Part shown: positions 62,663 to 64,000 of the stretch, in pieces
Position numbering within the stretch: the stretch's first letter is position 1
Layout: every line of letters starts with the position of its first letter
Assembly: GCA_016213785.1 (NCBI GenBank)
Contig: JACQZQ010000109.1
Location: 62,001-126,000, forward strand
Direction of reading: 5' to 3'
Length of the DNA stretch: 64,000 nt
DNA from: Acidobacteriota bacterium
Lineage (GTDB): Bacteria > Acidobacteriota > Blastocatellia > Chloracidobacteriales > JADJPF01
Program-made: the position numbers and the translations under genes
Notes under the pieces: model-generated
Told to the model about the DNA's origin: nothing
The model's input: the letters and a program-made list of their open reading frames with translations, nothing else
Databases searched by the model: none

Positions 62663-63562
62663 ATGGAACTCTTCCTGCAACAACTAATTAACGGGATTGT
62701 TCAAGGGAGCATCTATGCTCTCATCGCCCTTGGTTATACAATGGTTTATGGTGTTTTAAGGCTAATTAATTTTGCTCACGGCGATGTTTTTATGCTAGGA
62801 GCATTTATTGGCTTTTATACTGCAAATCTACTTGGAATTAGTCAACCAAGTGTTGGTGCATTGATCTTGGTAATGACTGTTTCAATGGCAGGTTCGGCGG
62901 CTGTAGGACTAGTGATTGAAAGATTTGCCTATAGACCTGTAAGAAAATTCTCCCGTCTAACCTCTTTAATAACCGCTATAGGCGTTTCTCTGCTACTAGA
63001 ATACGCGGCACAGTTTGTTTTTGGCGCTACTCCAAAAAGCTTTCCTACCATTTTTGAAACCCAAAATATAAGCCTATTTGGCAATGTTACTATTAGCAAT
63101 GATTCGATATTAATTATAATTGTGTCTATATTTCTAATGGTAATGCTTAACTTAATTGTCTTTAAGACGAAGTTAGGAAAAGCAATGCGTGCAGTATCTT
63201 TTAATTTAGATGTTGCTAAGTTAATGGGTATTAATACAGACTTTATAATTGCTTTTACTTTTGCTCTTGGTTCAGCCTTAGCAGCAGCAGCAGGAATTCT
63301 ATATTCAGTTCACTTTACTAAAATAGATCCTTTAATGGGTTTACTTATAGGATTAAAAGCCTTTGTTGCAGCAGTTCTTGGTGGCATTGGCAATATTACT
63401 GGTGCTGTACTTGGAGGGTTATTACTTGGTATAGCTGAAATTATGGTAAGTGGTTATATCTCATCTAGTTATAAAGATGTTTTTGCATTTTTGATCCTTA
63501 TTCTAGTCTTAATTGTAAAACCTGCTGGCTTGCTTGGCTCGGCAGCACAAGAAAAAGTATAG
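62663..63562 (+). CDS. livH: Branched-chain amino-acid ABC permease LivH
   Basis: A 299-residue inner-membrane permease with about eight helices. LINGIVQGSIYALIALGYTM and VYGVLRLINFAHGDVFMLGAF are the typical start, and GLLIGLKAFVAAVLGGIGNI is the conserved cytoplasmic loop of the LivH/LivM family. It forms the transport channel with LivM, driven by LivG and LivF, which must lie right of the window. AAGGAG precedes its ATG. Confidence 0.93.
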   Translation: MELFLQQLINGIVQGSIYALIALGYTMVYGVLRLINFAHGDVFMLGAFIGFYTANLLGISQPSVGALILVMTVSMAGSAAVGLVIERFAYRPVRKFSRLTSLITAIGVSLLLEYAAQFVFGATPKSFPTIFETQNISLFGNVTISNDSILIIIVSIFLMVMLNLIVFKTKLGKAMRAVSFNLDVAKLMGINTDFIIAFTFALGSALAAAAGILYSVHFTKIDPLMGLLIGLKAFVAAVLGGIGNITGAVLGGLLLGIAEIMVSGYISSSYKDVFAFLILILVLIVKPAGLLGSAAQEKV

Positions 63563-63571
63563 GAGAAACTT

Positions 63572-64000
63572 GTGAATACGCTGTTGAGAATTCTTGCGTG
63601 GCTAGGGGCATCCATAGTAGCTGTAACTATTGTAGAATCTATTCTTAAAAGTCTAAAAAACTACCAAATAATGGGATCAGATATTATTACCGACTATGGT
63701 CTTAATATCATTTGCTTAATGGGTATTAGTATTTCTTTAGCCGTTAGTCTTCAGCTTATCAATGGTTATACTGGTCAATTTTCCCTAGGTCATGCTGGTT
63801 TTATGGCTGTAGGGGGCTATGTAGCAGCATTTATTACTAAAAGCACATTAACAGGTGCAAATCCCCCAGATCAATCACTTCTAGGAACACTACCAGTTTA
63901 TATTTTTGCTCTCTGTGCTGGTGCCTTAGCTGCTGCAATTGCGGGACTAATTGTAGGTATTCCTTCACTTCGGCTTAAAGGCGATTACCTAGCAATAGTA
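63572..64000 (+). CDS. livM: Branched-chain amino-acid ABC permease LivM, partial
   Basis: GTG at 63572, with AGGAGA 7 bases upstream, begins a frame open to the window edge (143 residues). The sequence reads LINGYTGQFSLGHAGFMAVGGYVAAF and ends IPSLRLKGDYLAIV, the diagnostic start of LivM. Two to three helices are included. It is 9 bases after livH. The rest of the gene lies outside the window. Confidence 0.92.
   Translation, partial: MNTLLRILAWLGASIVAVTIVESILKSLKNYQIMGSDIITDYGLNIICLMGISISLAVSLQLINGYTGQFSLGHAGFMAVGGYVAAFITKSTLTGANPPDQSLLGTLPVYIFALCAGALAAAIAGLIVGIPSLRLKGDYLAIV

Overview
This 64 kb window is AT-rich chromosomal DNA (roughly a third G+C by eye) from a diderm bacterium. The Gram-negative envelope is implied by heptose/LPS genes (gmhB, waaF), an O-antigen-ligase-like protein, lipoproteins and an RND/ABC-type periplasmic adaptor. 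A futalosine-pathway mqnA, an SBBP beta-propeller protein, ETF-ubiquinone oxidoreductase, an AGPS-like/GlpD pair and many IPT/TIG or orphan secreted proteins are compatible with an Acidobacteriota (Blastocatellia-like) lineage. That assignment is inference from gene content, not from a marker gene. I saw no rRNA, tRNA, CRISPR array, prophage or intact transposase.

Layout. 1-2.9 kb: envelope sugar genes on the minus strand (start of a family 2 glycosyltransferase, a DHH phosphoesterase, gmhB, waaF). 3-12.5 kb: lipid/aldehyde metabolism (AidB-like acyl-CoA dehydrogenase, aldehyde dehydrogenase, acyl-CoA ligase), an M16 protease and a DoxX-like membrane protein. 12.8-21 kb: SBBP protein, purK-prmC, an XdhC domain protein, mqnA, an alpha-amylase and an unknown acidic protein. 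21.4-24.8 kb: AGPS-like oxidase and glpD with overlapping start and stop, then a secreted IPT/TIG protein carrying a CxxCH motif. 26.8-30.5 kb: an SppA-like peptidase followed by a McrBC pair whose McrB has an N-terminal DUF2461-like domain. 30.6-35.9 kb: a GT-C-like membrane protein and a four-gene sugar operon (oxidoreductase, acetyltransferase, glycosyltransferase, aminotransferase). 36-39.2 kb: FHA-GGDEF cyclase, nucleotidyltransferase-like protein and three small orphans. 39.3-45.8 kb: ETF-QO, a PHP protein and a TetR-ABC-HlyD export operon. 46-52.6 kb: O-antigen ligase, a BrnT/CopG toxin-antitoxin pair and a second sugar module (acetyltransferase, aminotransferase, epimerase). 52.7-54.8 kb: hemA and a CcsA/HemX-like gene. 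54.9-59 kb: the most unusual locus. 59.1-64 kb: mtgA and a branched-chain amino-acid ABC transporter with two tandem binding proteins, running off the right edge.

The locus I would follow up first is 54.86-59.03 kb. It encodes a protein that fuses an HU/IHF-type DNA-binding domain to an actin-like ATPase domain. Immediately upstream on the same strand is a 671-residue protein made largely of about 37 eleven-residue (hendecad) coiled-coil repeats. The locus is bordered by a 155-bp miniature transposable element with 23-bp inverted ends and an 8-bp target duplication, and by an apparent structured small RNA ending in a 12-bp terminator stem. A DNA-binding actin beside a long filament-like coiled coil suggests an uncharacterised DNA-organising or segregation apparatus; this is inference. 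The second candidate is the DUF2461-McrB/McrC pair, a probable type IV restriction-like defence system with an unusual sensor domain. A third theme is the recurrence of short tandem repeats (8-15 bp units). In coding sequence the units are multiples of three near gene starts, while three of four intergenic ones are not.
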